From an uncultured Geobacteraceae bacterium (GTDB taxonomy: Bacteria; Desulfobacterota; Desulfuromonadia; Geobacterales; Pseudopelobacteraceae): a stretch of 56,654 bases of DNA. Below are positions 26,190 through 34,999 of the stretch, piece after piece. The stretch covers positions 1 to 56,654 of the forward strand of contig CAIQWT010000019.1 of the NCBI GenBank assembly GCA_903875605.1, read 5' to 3'. The notes beneath the pieces are model-generated. The model saw only the letters and a list, made by a program, of their open reading frames with translations. It was not told where the DNA came from and ran no database searches. A program made the translations under genes and the position numbers. The first letter of the stretch is position 1. Each line of letters begins with the position of its first letter.

Positions 26190-26418
26190 TAATAACTCCG
26201 TAATAAAGGGATGAAATAAAGTTTGCCATTAACAAGCGGTTTAATCTGCTTCTGGAATCGTAACATTTTTCAGCCGTTTTATATCAGTTTATGCCCACTG
26301 CCGTCAATGTTAAAGAGCCTGTAAAAGGCCGTGATGTCAGGCTTATTTAAAACAATGAGTCGTGCGGCCATCCATTTATGAAAGAAGGTGAAGTTATTTT
26401 TACGGAGTGGTTTTACTT

Positions 26419-26447
26419 AAAAAAAGGCCGGCACCTGAGTGCCGGCC
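26419..26447 (-). terminator. intrinsic terminator after the multihaem cytochrome operon
   Basis: On the minus strand GGCCGGCAC, a 4-nt loop (TCAG) and GTGCCGGCC (26426-26447) are followed by a run of seven T. The stem is perfect and GC-rich. The remaining bases of the 317-bp gap 26190-26506 hold no recognisable gene. Confidence 0.88.
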
Positions 26448-26469
26448 CTAAATTCAAGTTGTGCATAGT

Positions 26470-26491
26470 GGAGAGGGGAAAACCCCTCTCC
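26470..26491. repeat. second hairpin downstream of the cytochrome stop codon
   Basis: Perfect 9-bp arms GGAGAGGGG and CCCCTCTCC with an AAAA loop on the plus strand, located 16 bp after the cytochrome stop and 23 bp before the intrinsic terminator stem. Probably protects the 3' end of the mRNA or adds to termination. Confidence 0.6.
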
Positions 26492-26506
26492 AGTCAAGAA
26501 TACAGG

Positions 26507-29335
26507 TTAGTAAGTAACCGGACGCACAATGCGTTTGATGAAGCCGTGGTTACCACCACCGATTGGTGCGGAGTGATCATCGCAGCCGCCCCAGTTTTCC
26601 CAAAGTTCAGGATTTGGTTCACCAGCAACGCCCTGTGAAGGTCCTCTCAGGTCATCCATGACGTTCGGACGCTGAGCTATAACATTTCCGTTCTGATCTT
26701 TGAAACCAACTCCGGTACTAATTGTGCCAGGAGTCTTGGCGACAGAAGAGCCAAGTGTATAGCAGCCGGCGCCAACAGCCTGCTGCTGATTTGCGTCAAG
26801 CGTAGAGTTAGGACCGCTCTGTTTCCAGCCCTTCTGCTCCCAGTTTGTATCGTTTGTGATGCCACCAGTAGTGAAGTTGTAGCTACCAACTTTTTGCTTG
26901 TTGCCTGCGAGTGCTGCAGGGCGGTTATCACGTACCGGCAATTCTGTGAACATAGTGTTAGGGGCAGCAACTCTATCAGATGAATACTGAATGAATTTGG
27001 CAGTTGATCCACCAGTTACGCCACCCAGTGTACCAGGAACATGCATTGCGTCGCCAAGACCCGGCAGGAAGCGCATGATCTTGGTTGTGTTACCCATACC
27101 GTCAATGTAAGTACCATTAACTACGGAGATGGAGCCTGCCTTAGCAGCTGTAACGTCTTTGTTTGTGTAACCAGACAATGTCTGATTATTCTTGGAACCG
27201 TGGATACCGCCGTAAGCATTGCCGGAACCGGAGTTATGGCAGTTAGCACAAGCAATACCGAAGACGTTACCGAAGTCAGGGTCCTGCTCGCCAGATGCAG
27301 GAACTTGTCCTGGGCCTGAAGGAAGCGGGAAGCCTGGTGCAAATGCTGGTGTTCCGCCTGTTTTTGTACGTGGTCCTTCAAAACGGCTGCCGAACTGTGT
27401 ACCGTCAGTGGCTGTACCAGTTGTGTAACCGTTGAAAGGAATGGTGTTACCAACGCCGTTGCAACGTCCACCAGCATCATATTCACCGGCGTGAGGGCCA
27501 GTTGTACCGGTAGCGCTGAAAAGGCTGCCGTATCTGCTGTAGCTGTGGCAGTTGAAACATACCAAGTTAGCAGCATTCGGGTTAGTGTACTGTACCTGGC
27601 CATTAGGAATAACAAGGCCGGTATTAGGATTTGTAACAGTGCCGGCTGCGTTGCCAACCAGATATGCATCCTGGGTGTGGCGGGCATCGGTGCCTTTATC
27701 ATTACGCAGCAGGTACTCGTTGTTGGAACCGTGAGCACCGATAACATCAGTGTTCAGTACACCGGCAGCATTTACAGCAACGCCGGCTTTCCACTGACCG
27801 ACTGTATGGCAGTCGCCGCAATGAAGGGTAGAATCATCACCAAGCTCAAGCGAACCGGTGCGTGGAGCGACTTCGCCGCCTGTATTGGCGAGAGGTACAT
27901 AGAGAGCGTTGAATGCTGCTCTGCCGTCCTGTGTAACTGCGTCATAGATCGTCATACGCTTACCGAACAGAGTTGCAGATGAGTTGGCTGCAAAAGTAGC
28001 AGGAGATGCGATCTGACGTGCGCCGGCAGTTCTGGTGCGGCCGGTATAGCGTGGGCCTTTAACAGCGTGGTGCGAGTTGTTGTCAGTGTTGAACTGACCA
28101 CTTGCATCAACAACTGCAGGGCGCTGCATTTTGTCATAACGGTTGGAGATTGTATCACCAAACGGGTTGCTTGCAGATGCGGTCTTACCGGCTGCAGGAA
28201 TCATGATTGCGCGGATTGCGGCACTCTGAGTAGAAGCGGCACCGTTGCCATCATGGCAGGTCATACAGAAGTTATCCATGGTGCTGTGATTTGGCGCAGC
28301 TGGATCCCACTGCATATCTGCGTCTGTATCAGCATTACGCAGATGAGTTTTGGCATCAGCCATGTGGTAGGTTGTGTCGATGTGGATTTTTTTGTCGTCG
28401 CCAGCTTTACCTTCAAGGTGGCAGGCGGCGCAGTGAGCATCCTGCAGTGTAACGCCTGTTACGTGATGTGACCACTTGGTGAATTCTGCAGTGATTGCAC
28501 GAACACCATTGTTGTCATTTACATAGTTACCACGGTCGGTAAGATCCTGAGCAAAAGCGTGACATTTTACGCAGCTGCCGTCAAGGAATTGGCCAAGTGG
28601 ATTGTGTGCATTGTGGCAATCAGTACAGTTGTTAGGAACGACTGCCGGAGCAGTAGTCGCTACATAACCTGTGTGCTGTGGGCTGAGTGCAAGAAGGCTG
28701 TTATGGCACTCAAAGCATCTGCCACTGGCTGAAGGCGATACGTCATTATGACCTGTACCGTGGCAACCGGCACAACCAACAGTGTTAGAGCCGTTCTTAA
28801 CAGAAGGAGTCCCTGCTGCTGCATCAGTGTAGTGACCTGATTGCTTGAAATCGGCTACCAGATTCTGACCGATTGCATCACGAGTATTGTCGTGGCATGC
28901 GATACAAGGAGTATTTTCAGGATTGATTTTAGGTTGAACCATGTCAATAGCTACAGTTGTAGGTGTACCTGCAACAACTGACTGATTAACGGCAAAACCT
29001 TCATAAAGGACGTTATCGTTGGCATCAAGTGCCCGAGCGGTAACAATCAGTCTGCTGCCTGGATAGACGGCAAGTGAACCACCGGCGATATCAGTAAATT
29101 CCTTAGTGGCGGTAGGAATAGTTGCGCCGGTAACCTTAAGAGTGATTTTTGTTGGGGCGGCAACGACAACGGCTCCAACTGTTTTTGCCGAACTCTTCGG
29201 CATTGTCAGTTTGGCAGTAAGTGTACCGGGCTGGCCACTTCCTGCAGTGTTGAGGCTGTTAGCACCACATCCCGACAATGCGAACAGCATTAGGGCAAAC
29301 AGCAGATACGTTACTTTACTTAGACTGTTTTTCAT
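26507..29335 (-). CDS. decahaem c-type cytochrome lipoprotein (putative outer surface)
   Basis: 942 aa. AGGAG precedes the ATG. Lipoprotein signal with lipobox LSGC (Cys23), then an Ig-like/DUF4382-like beta domain (about residues 35-135), then ten CxxCH haem sites: CIACH (144), CAGCH, CFECH, CTDCH, CVKCH, CAACH, CMTCH, CGDCH, CFNCH and CANCH (about 697). The last 240 residues have no haem motif but hold three non-haem cysteines (CNGVGN precedes them, with CYTLG and CDDHS near the end). Large spacers rich in Asn, Gly and Thr are typical of extracellular Geobacter cytochromes. It is presumably the terminal electron-releasing component of the conduit encoded upstream. It is not assigned to a named Omc/Ext protein because I cannot align it. 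Confidence 0.9.
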   Translation of the reverse strand: MKNSLSKVTYLLFALMLFALSGCGANSLNTAGSGQPGTLTAKLTMPKSSAKTVGAVVVAAPTKITLKVTGATIPTATKEFTDIAGGSLAVYPGSRLIVTARALDANDNVLYEGFAVNQSVVAGTPTTVAIDMVQPKINPENTPCIACHDNTRDAIGQNLVADFKQSGHYTDAAAGTPSVKNGSNTVGCAGCHGTGHNDVSPSASGRCFECHNSLLALSPQHTGYVATTAPAVVPNNCTDCHNAHNPLGQFLDGSCVKCHAFAQDLTDRGNYVNDNNGVRAITAEFTKWSHHVTGVTLQDAHCAACHLEGKAGDDKKIHIDTTYHMADAKTHLRNADTDADMQWDPAAPNHSTMDNFCMTCHDGNGAASTQSAAIRAIMIPAAGKTASASNPFGDTISNRYDKMQRPAVVDASGQFNTDNNSHHAVKGPRYTGRTRTAGARQIASPATFAANSSATLFGKRMTIYDAVTQDGRAAFNALYVPLANTGGEVAPRTGSLELGDDSTLHCGDCHTVGQWKAGVAVNAAGVLNTDVIGAHGSNNEYLLRNDKGTDARHTQDAYLVGNAAGTVTNPNTGLVIPNGQVQYTNPNAANLVCFNCHSYSRYGSLFSATGTTGPHAGEYDAGGRCNGVGNTIPFNGYTTGTATDGTQFGSRFEGPRTKTGGTPAFAPGFPLPSGPGQVPASGEQDPDFGNVFGIACANCHNSGSGNAYGGIHGSKNNQTLSGYTNKDVTAAKAGSISVVNGTYIDGMGNTTKIMRFLPGLGDAMHVPGTLGGVTGGSTAKFIQYSSDRVAAPNTMFTELPVRDNRPAALAGNKQKVGSYNFTTGGITNDTNWEQKGWKQSGPNSTLDANQQQAVGAGCYTLGSSVAKTPGTISTGVGFKDQNGNVIAQRPNVMDDLRGPSQGVAGEPNPELWENWGGCDDHSAPIGGGNHGFIKRIVRPVTY

Positions 29336-29374
29336 TTAGCCTTCTCCTTTTGTTTGGTTTCCGAACCGGAGTTC

Positions 29375-29407
29375 GTTACTGCACTATCGCAGTTACTGAA
29401 ACATCGC
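29375..29407. repeat. 16-bp direct repeat in the cytochrome leader
   Basis: GTTACTGCACTATCGC (29375-29390) and GTTACTGAAACATCGC (29392-29407) match at 13 of 16 positions and are adjacent (17-bp period), between the 672-aa lipoprotein gene and the decahaem cytochrome start. Possible operator or chance duplication. Confidence 0.5.
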
Positions 29408-29519
29408 TACCTGCTCACAAATCATTTTCTCCTCTCGTTGATAGTATCGTCCCCCCTTTCATTTATAAGCTGTAAGCTTTTAAAGCCAGTTACACAACCC
29501 AAAGCAACTTGATTCATTT

Positions 29520-31490
29520 TTATGGAGACAGAACAATATTCCCGACAGCAGAACTAAATGTGGTGATTGTGATACTGCTGCTTGTAGCCGTTGTAAAGCC
29601 TGATCCTGTAAAATATGCCGGATCTACTGAAACAGTATAAGAACCATTTGTAATATTTTTGAAATAGTACGAACCCGTCGAATCCGTGGATGCAGTTGCC
29701 ACTGTAGCATTTGATGAATTAACAACATTAACTATAACTCCTGCTACACCAACCGGAATCACCTGGACTTCTGACGAAGTGGGTGCTCTTACAACTTTAC
29801 CTGACACACCATAGGTTACTTGCGATTTAACTTCACCTGACGAGGGGTAGGTAATACTGCCGATTAACGTACCAAGTGGGAATGCAACACCGCCAACTAT
29901 AGTACCGGAAGGGTAATTGACTCCACCGATGATCACACCGTTTGGATAGGCAACTCCGCCGATCACTGTGCCTGTCGGATATGTAACGCCGCCGATAATT
30001 GTGGATGTCGGATAAGTGATACCGCCAATAACCAGGCCGGATGGGTAGGATATTCCGCCGATTACTGTCCCGGGCGGATAAGATATGCCGCCGGTTACTG
30101 TTCCAGCCGGGTAGGTGATACCGCCAACGACCGTGCCGGCATTAACAGCTGTTGCTGAGAAATCAATGGCAGAAACATCAGCACTGATTACCGCTACGGT
30201 CTTGCTTGATGGTGTAAACGTATAACCGCTGAATACCGGTGTGACAGTATAGCTGCCGGCACTGACACCAGCCATCGAATAGTTGCCATCAGCATCAGTA
30301 ATAAAGACCCCGGAACCAGCACCGGAAATTACCACATAAACTGAGGCAAGTCCGGTAGTACCTGATGAGATTTTCCCGCTGATTTTGTAGGTCAGGATCG
30401 GAGCAGTAGCAATGTTGACAGAGCTGGCTGCGGATTTATTACCGGCTGCATCACGAGCTATCACTTCATAGGTAAATGTAGTACCGGATTTTAGAGATGA
30501 ATCAGTAAAGGAACGCGCTGAAGAGGTGGCTGAGGCTATGAACACGCTATCACGATAAATGTTATACGCGGTAACTCCGACAGCATCAGATGCGGCACCC
30601 CACGAAAGGGTTACTGCACTGGTTGTTGAAGTTGCAGTCAGATTCGTTGGTGTTGTCGGTGCCGTTGTATCAGACAAATCTGGCTCTGTTACCGGCGTTA
30701 TTGCCGGTAGAGTGAAGGAACCGGAAACAGCACCTACGGTGATCAAGTCCTTTGTTATAGTCGTAACAGTAGCGGACAGGCCGGCCAACGCCGTCCCTTC
30801 GCCTATTGCTATCGTATTTGTACCGGAGTTCACCGTTACAAGTGAGGCTAGAGTGTAATTACCAGTGGCCACAAGCGATTCAATCGCCTGTGTCATGATA
30901 ACCAACTGCTGCTGCGGTACTGTTGGAGTTGACCCGACTGCCGGTGGAGCTGTCTGAGTAAAGTTCTGTCCAAGGAACGGCTCCAGAACCAGAATAGCCT
31001 TCTGAATGTTGGCAGCCGTAAAACTGCTGGACTTGTTTTTTTCAATGTATTGAACCACAAGTTCCGTGGCAAGACTAATTACAACCGTTTCGTTGGACTT
31101 AACGGACGTCTGGAGTGACCTTAATACAACGGAGCCGGCCTGACTTGACTTGAGACTTGCAACCGGAGGTGCGGCTGCAACAGCCTGAAACATTACTCCG
31201 CCAGTATATGACTCAGGAATGTTCATGACAAAGTTTCCCTGACCATCACTTTGGACAGAGGGCGGTACACCTAAAAGTGATGTTGAAACATTTCCCGCTG
31301 CATCAACAGCGTATGCTGTCACAGTGGCATTAGCAGATCTCTGGCCTGTACTGCTATCAGCAACAATGCCGCTGATCGCTTTTAATACAGGTGCCTCTGG
31401 AGTAACATTATTCCCACACCCGAAAAGGAATAATGACAGAGAGGCGAGTAAAATCGCTTTTAACGTGAACCCCTTCCAATTGGTACACAT
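29520..31490 (-). CDS. lipoprotein with FN3 domain and tandem 11-residue repeat
   Basis: About 656 aa from the ATG at 31490, chosen because GGAGGAG lies 6 bp upstream; an earlier ATG at 31538 overlaps the previous gene. Signal with lipobox LFGC. Order of domains: carboxypeptidase-regulatory-like beta domain (residues 30-110), helical segment, fibronectin type III domain (TAPTTPTNLTATSTT... YNIYRD... ARDAAGNKSA), a second regulatory-like domain (GKISSGTTGLASVYVVI), nine 11-residue repeats, and a last regulatory-like domain. All-beta surface or adhesin-like lipoprotein. Placed between two cytochrome genes, it may scaffold or anchor them at the outer surface (inference). Confidence 0.75.
   Translation of the reverse strand: MCTNWKGFTLKAILLASLSLFLFGCGNNVTPEAPVLKAISGIVADSSTGQRSANATVTAYAVDAAGNVSTSLLGVPPSVQSDGQGNFVMNIPESYTGGVMFQAVAAAPPVASLKSSQAGSVVLRSLQTSVKSNETVVISLATELVVQYIEKNKSSSFTAANIQKAILVLEPFLGQNFTQTAPPAVGSTPTVPQQQLVIMTQAIESLVATGNYTLASLVTVNSGTNTIAIGEGTALAGLSATVTTITKDLITVGAVSGSFTLPAITPVTEPDLSDTTAPTTPTNLTATSTTSAVTLSWGAASDAVGVTAYNIYRDSVFIASATSSARSFTDSSLKSGTTFTYEVIARDAAGNKSAASSVNIATAPILTYKISGKISSGTTGLASVYVVISGAGSGVFITDADGNYSMAGVSAGSYTVTPVFSGYTFTPSSKTVAVISADVSAIDFSATAVNAGTVVGGITYPAGTVTGGISYPPGTVIGGISYPSGLVIGGITYPTSTIIGGVTYPTGTVIGGVAYPNGVIIGGVNYPSGTIVGGVAFPLGTLIGSITYPSSGEVKSQVTYGVSGKVVRAPTSSEVQVIPVGVAGVIVNVVNSSNATVATASTDSTGSYYFKNITNGSYTVSVDPAYFTGSGFTTATSSSITITTFSSAVGNIVLSP
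29847..30143 (-). repeat. nine in-frame copies of a 33-bp repeat (11 residues)
   Basis: Coding repeat of consensus PxGTVIGGITY: units begin NAGTVVGGITY, PAGTVTGGISY, PPGTVIGGISY, PSGLVIGGITY and end PLGTLIGSITY. Exactly 9 x 33 = 297 bp. Regular Gly-Gly and Tyr-Pro positions suggest a solenoid or beta-roll. Confidence 0.9.
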
Positions 31491-31534
31491 ACTTAACTCC
31501 TCCTTCTGATTCCTATTTGCAATAATTTCAAATG

Positions 31535-32206
31535 TCATAAGCTACTGCTGCCCGGCAGTGATGCTTCAAAATCCTGACCGTTAAGCACGTTTCCAGTTAT
31601 TGTGAACGGTGTTCCGGTATTGTATATTACCGTTTTATCAGAGGAAAGTTTGTTGCCGCTCCCCTCAGGATTGTAGACATAGACTATACCACTGCCAGTA
31701 ATAGTTAAAACGCCGATGTTGTCCCTTGTTGGCACTTGAAACCACTTAAAAACGTAAGTTCCACTTGTCGGTTGTATCGTATAAACACCATCCTGTACAC
31801 CGGTAAAACTGTAAAGTCCATTTTGATCAGTGAGCTTCGTCTGCAGCTGCGTTTCAAGCTTTACGCTCTCAACGCCGTTCTTATCTTTTGTGCTGTAAAA
31901 TGTTCCACCAGCAGAACTGTACGGTGTTATTATGTAGCTGGTTTTTAATAATTTCACGGAAACTCCGGAAAGAGGAGCACCGCCAGCCAGACTTATTTTT
32001 CCACTTAGCGAAAACGTATTACTCTCGCTAACTCCACTACTGCCACCGCCACATCCGGCGAGCAGTGCGGATGCTACCATTAAAGCAACAAGTACGTTCC
32101 ATCCGGGGAAACTTGATACGCTGACTTTTCGAATGGAACGACCTGCATGCGGTTCAACTTTGTTCACTGATCCCATTTTATCGTACTGATATTGGAATCG
32201 TGACAT
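31535..32206 (-). CDS. lipoprotein with carboxypeptidase-regulatory-like domain
   Basis: 223 aa from ATG 32206; a second ATG at 32176 is equally possible, as neither has a good Shine-Dalgarno site. A long N-terminal region leads to TM-like VLVALMVASALLAGCGGG, with lipobox LAGC. The mature part begins FSLSGKISLAGGAPLSGVSVKLLK, continues with LTDQNGLYSFTGVQDGVYTIQP and ends NVLNGQDFEASLPG, a single transthyretin-like/CarboxypepD_reg beta-sandwich. It overlaps the upstream cytochrome gene by 43 bp if the first ATG is used. Probably a surface-exposed accessory of the porin-cytochrome complex; function unknown. Confidence 0.7.
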   Translation of the reverse strand: MSRFQYQYDKMGSVNKVEPHAGRSIRKVSVSSFPGWNVLVALMVASALLAGCGGGSSGVSESNTFSLSGKISLAGGAPLSGVSVKLLKTSYIITPYSSAGGTFYSTKDKNGVESVKLETQLQTKLTDQNGLYSFTGVQDGVYTIQPTSGTYVFKWFQVPTRDNIGVLTITGSGIVYVYNPEGSGNKLSSDKTVIYNTGTPFTITGNVLNGQDFEASLPGSSSL

Positions 32207-33102
32207 TCAACTGTATTGCACGTTTTAGTACTGACGGTGTATGAACTTATTTTAGTCGGAGAGCCTCCGATAGTGTTGCCGGGAATGGTGAGCCTTTTAC
32301 CGGCAATTCCCGCAAAATGTTTCTGATAATCTGTTAACGCTCCAATATTGTGGCAGTCTGTACAAAAAGCACCACGGTTCAAATGCGAGGTATGGAGCGG
32401 GGTTACTGGATCAGTACCGGAATAAGTGCCGGAATTAAAGCTGTTGTACTGAGTATAGCCTGACTGATGACACATGTAGCACACCGAATTGTCCTTGGCG
32501 ACAATGCTGATTGTGCCGGTCCAGGCAGGTGTGACTTTACCACCATGGCAACTGATTTGCGAGCAGGTGCCGTTAGTGTTATAGCCGAATGGGCCTGTTG
32601 TTGAATTATGTGCTGCGGAATATGTCGTCAACGCAACAGTAGCTTTACTTAGGCCACCGGCTGTCGTTGCTTTTGCATGGCCTGCAGTACCGGAACCGGC
32701 ATTTTCATGGCAAGTGACACAAGCCGTAAGAGCAGTATGTTTTGTGTGCGCTGACTTCCTGTTGGGAGCCGCTGTGCCGAAAGGGCCACTTGGCAGGCCG
32801 CCATGACATGAAACACATCCGGTCATATTTACAGCAGGGTTGCTGGCGTGGCAGGTAAAACCACTGGGACCAGTCTGGCTCATACAGCTGACATTCGCAA
32901 TTCCGCCACTATAGTCTGAACCATGACATTCAGTACACGATTCAACATCAACTCTGGCAGATATTTTATGAGTTAATACCCAGTCAGGAGTGTGCTTGCT
33001 TTCAGGGCTATAGACAGCTTTGGAGTTTTTGTCGCCACAACCGCCAAGCACAAGCGCAAGAAATGCGGTAATTAATAAATGAGATAGTTTTATCTGTGAC
33101 AT
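32164..33102 (-). CDS. multihaem lipoprotein cytochrome with CxxxxCH motifs
   Basis: 312 aa from ATG 33102 (GAGGTG upstream; a GTG at 33111 is less likely). Lipobox LGGC. Haem-type motifs: five CxxCH (CTECH, CVSCH, CVTCH, CYMCH, CTDCH), two Cx4CH (CSQISCH, CNTVECH) and one Cx10CH (C-MSQTGPSGFT-CH), up to eight sites. The alternating Cx4CH/CxxCH pattern matches the Geobacter-type TIGR01904 domain. It is predicted to be a periplasmic-side or outer-membrane lipoprotein that feeds electrons through the barrel. It overlaps the 5-haem gene by 13 bp. Whether the Cx4CH and Cx10CH sites bind haem cannot be told from sequence. Confidence 0.85.
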   Translation of the reverse strand: MSQIKLSHLLITAFLALVLGGCGDKNSKAVYSPESKHTPDWVLTHKISARVDVESCTECHGSDYSGGIANVSCMSQTGPSGFTCHASNPAVNMTGCVSCHGGLPSGPFGTAAPNRKSAHTKHTALTACVTCHENAGSGTAGHAKATTAGGLSKATVALTTYSAAHNSTTGPFGYNTNGTCSQISCHGGKVTPAWTGTISIVAKDNSVCYMCHQSGYTQYNSFNSGTYSGTDPVTPLHTSHLNRGAFCTDCHNIGALTDYQKHFAGIAGKRLTIPGNTIGGSPTKISSYTVSTKTCNTVECHDSNISTIKWDQ

Positions 33103-33536
33103 GACGCGCACCTCACATTATTCTGGCGACCGTGGCATCTGACACACGATACCGGATTCACTCTGCCATCGATCTTGTGCTGGCTGAGATAATCGCCACG
33201 ATGAGGGAGATTACGCTCCGGGGCATCGGTGAATTTTTCGCTCGGCTTGATCTCGTCCTTGCGTGAGTGGCAGTCATTGCAGAATGATTCATGATGACAG
33301 CTGCTGCAGGCCTGTCGTGACGAAGCGGCATAGAAACGATGCTTGGCAAAAAAGTCCGGCGCGCGGTGATTCAGCGAAGCCCATAGATCGGTGTGGCATT
33401 CAGAACAGTTTGGCCTTGAAAGGCCCTGCTTCCTGACGTCTTCAGGGTGCGTAAGCGGCAGACTGGTGGTGTTGGCACAGGCGTACAGTAGGCTCATCAG
33501 CAGAAGAATAGACATGATACCAATTTTATTTTTCAC
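33090..33536 (-). CDS. pentahaem c-type cytochrome lipoprotein
   Basis: 148 aa. Lipobox LYAC (Cys20) after a short hydrophobic signal. Five CxxCH motifs in a compact mature part of about 128 residues: CSECH (44), CSSCH, CNDCH, CVRCH and CASCH at the very C-terminus. Histidines between motifs (HRAPDFFAKHRFY, LPHRGDYLSQHKID) provide likely distal ligands. The gene overlaps both neighbours by a few bases, with the barrel upstream and the CxxxxCH cytochrome downstream. Likely the periplasmic electron donor within the conduit. Small 5-haem partners of this kind occur in Geobacter Ext clusters, as I recall. Confidence 0.85.
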   Translation of the reverse strand: MKNKIGIMSILLLMSLLYACANTTSLPLTHPEDVRKQGLSRPNCSECHTDLWASLNHRAPDFFAKHRFYAASSRQACSSCHHESFCNDCHSRKDEIKPSEKFTDAPERNLPHRGDYLSQHKIDGRVNPVSCVRCHGRQNNVRCASCHR

Positions 33537-34869
33537 TCTTTGTCCCTCCTTCAGCTACTAACTTTGTGTCAAAGGTGTAGGTTGCCTTCAACAGTCCGCG
33601 AACCTCACTATTAAAATCAGGGTTTCTGGAAACTTCAATGTCGGCCCCTACTTTCAACTTGCGGTTGACTTCATAGCCGGCTGCCCCGGTGAGCGCATAG
33701 CTGTTTCTAATCCCGTTGACGGCTTTGTCGTAGTTTATGTTGATTGCATCAATGGTTAGATCGGCATGGCCCATCTTCTTGGAAGCAAAACCACGCATTT
33801 CAACGTAGCGTAATCTTTCGATGTAGCCTTCCATACGGTGAAGAGCACCACCTACGACAAAAGATTCAGGCAGCGCATAGGATGCCTTGCCGCCAAAATA
33901 GGAAGCATCGCCGGATTGCATATAGCTGTAAAATTTGTAGTCTGCAGCGACGGTAAGGTTTTTAATACCTGTATAGGAAACACTGGTGCCGACGGCGTTC
34001 TGTTTTTCATTATTGTTACTGCTTGGGTTAATAAGCGGGTTGTAGATGCTTAACGCTGATGTCGTGACGCCTGCAAGGTAATCCTTAAAGTTGATGTGAG
34101 CAAAATCAGCGCCGAAGCGGAGGGTCGGCAGTGCCGCATAGCTCAGGGCGTAACTGTTTTCCATCCAGCCATTGGTGGTGGAGTTGTACGTTGAACGACC
34201 GGTTATATCAACCTGATCAAAGGGACGCAGCCAGAGGTCAAGCCCCTCTTCTTCACGGTAGTAACTGCCGTTTTCTGGCCGCTCACTTTTGAGGGCGCTC
34301 AGGCCGACTGTGTAATACTTCTTGTTTGTCTGGGAGACTCTCGCACCATAAATGATTGTCCCTCCCTGGTATTTCGGATCTGAGAGAGGCTCTGTGTTGA
34401 CAGAATTGCCGAAGAATGCCGAGGCTCCGAAGCCATAATCAAAATCACTGCGCAGAGAAAGGCCGTCGATTCTCTCGGCGGCAACACCTTCACTGATAAA
34501 CTGACGTCCAATAGTGCCCACTGTGTTGTTTTTGGGAGCGCGGTATGTCAGATAAGCGTACTGAAGATCTCCTTCAGGGTTGTTACTGCCCGACTTGTCG
34601 GCCAGATCAGCACGACCCCAGGCCCCAAGGTAAAAGGAAACCCCCGAACCGTCACTGAGGTTGTCGGTCATGCTGAGGCGAAGGTATTCGTAGGCCGGCA
34701 TGATGCTTTTGTTGTCGATCGTTTTTCGCGCACGGAAGATCGTGTTTGATTCGCCTGAAAATGTGTAATCAGACGCCATGGCAGGAATTGACCAGAGCAG
34801 TGAAGAAGCTAAGGCCAAGACCCCAACTCCAAGGGCCAAGCTGCTTTTATTCGTGTGGATATGTTTCAA
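33526..34869 (-). CDS. outer-membrane beta-barrel of the cytochrome conduit
   Basis: About 447 aa starting at TTG 34869, selected because AGGAGG is 7 bp upstream and the signal peptide (SLALGVGVLALASSLLWSIPAMA) follows directly; an ATG further up at 34959 lacks both. The mature protein begins SDYTFSGESNTIF and consists of alternating aromatic beta strands (for example GVSFYLGAWGRADL, YYTVGLSALKSE, LKATYTFDTKLVAEGG), the pattern of a transmembrane barrel of roughly 18-22 strands. It is the first gene of the operon and overlaps the pentahaem gene by 11 bp. Likely analogous to MtrB/OmbB/Ext-type barrels that hold haem proteins across the outer membrane. Confidence 0.78.
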   Translation of the reverse strand: MKHIHTNKSSLALGVGVLALASSLLWSIPAMASDYTFSGESNTIFRARKTIDNKSIMPAYEYLRLSMTDNLSDGSGVSFYLGAWGRADLADKSGSNNPEGDLQYAYLTYRAPKNNTVGTIGRQFISEGVAAERIDGLSLRSDFDYGFGASAFFGNSVNTEPLSDPKYQGGTIIYGARVSQTNKKYYTVGLSALKSERPENGSYYREEEGLDLWLRPFDQVDITGRSTYNSTTNGWMENSYALSYAALPTLRFGADFAHINFKDYLAGVTTSALSIYNPLINPSSNNNEKQNAVGTSVSYTGIKNLTVAADYKFYSYMQSGDASYFGGKASYALPESFVVGGALHRMEGYIERLRYVEMRGFASKKMGHADLTIDAININYDKAVNGIRNSYALTGAAGYEVNRKLKVGADIEVSRNPDFNSEVRGLLKATYTFDTKLVAEGGTKSEK

Positions 34870-34999
34870 AATACTCCCTCCTTTCCAGAAGATGCGTTCT
34901 ACTGAGCCAGTGTATGCTGCATTATTTTGTAGCGTGTGAGGCAAAGACCGGGATGACATCTCCTTTCTTGGTACTCAGGTGGTAATAGTTTGATGAAAC

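Noticed and set aside
27121-27747. 208-aa minus-strand frame inside the cytochrome
   Set aside because: Alternative frame of the decahaem gene; the CxxCH motifs fix the real frame.
29847-30143. CRISPR-like array
   Set aside because: The 33-bp repeats are an in-frame coding array with no unique spacers.
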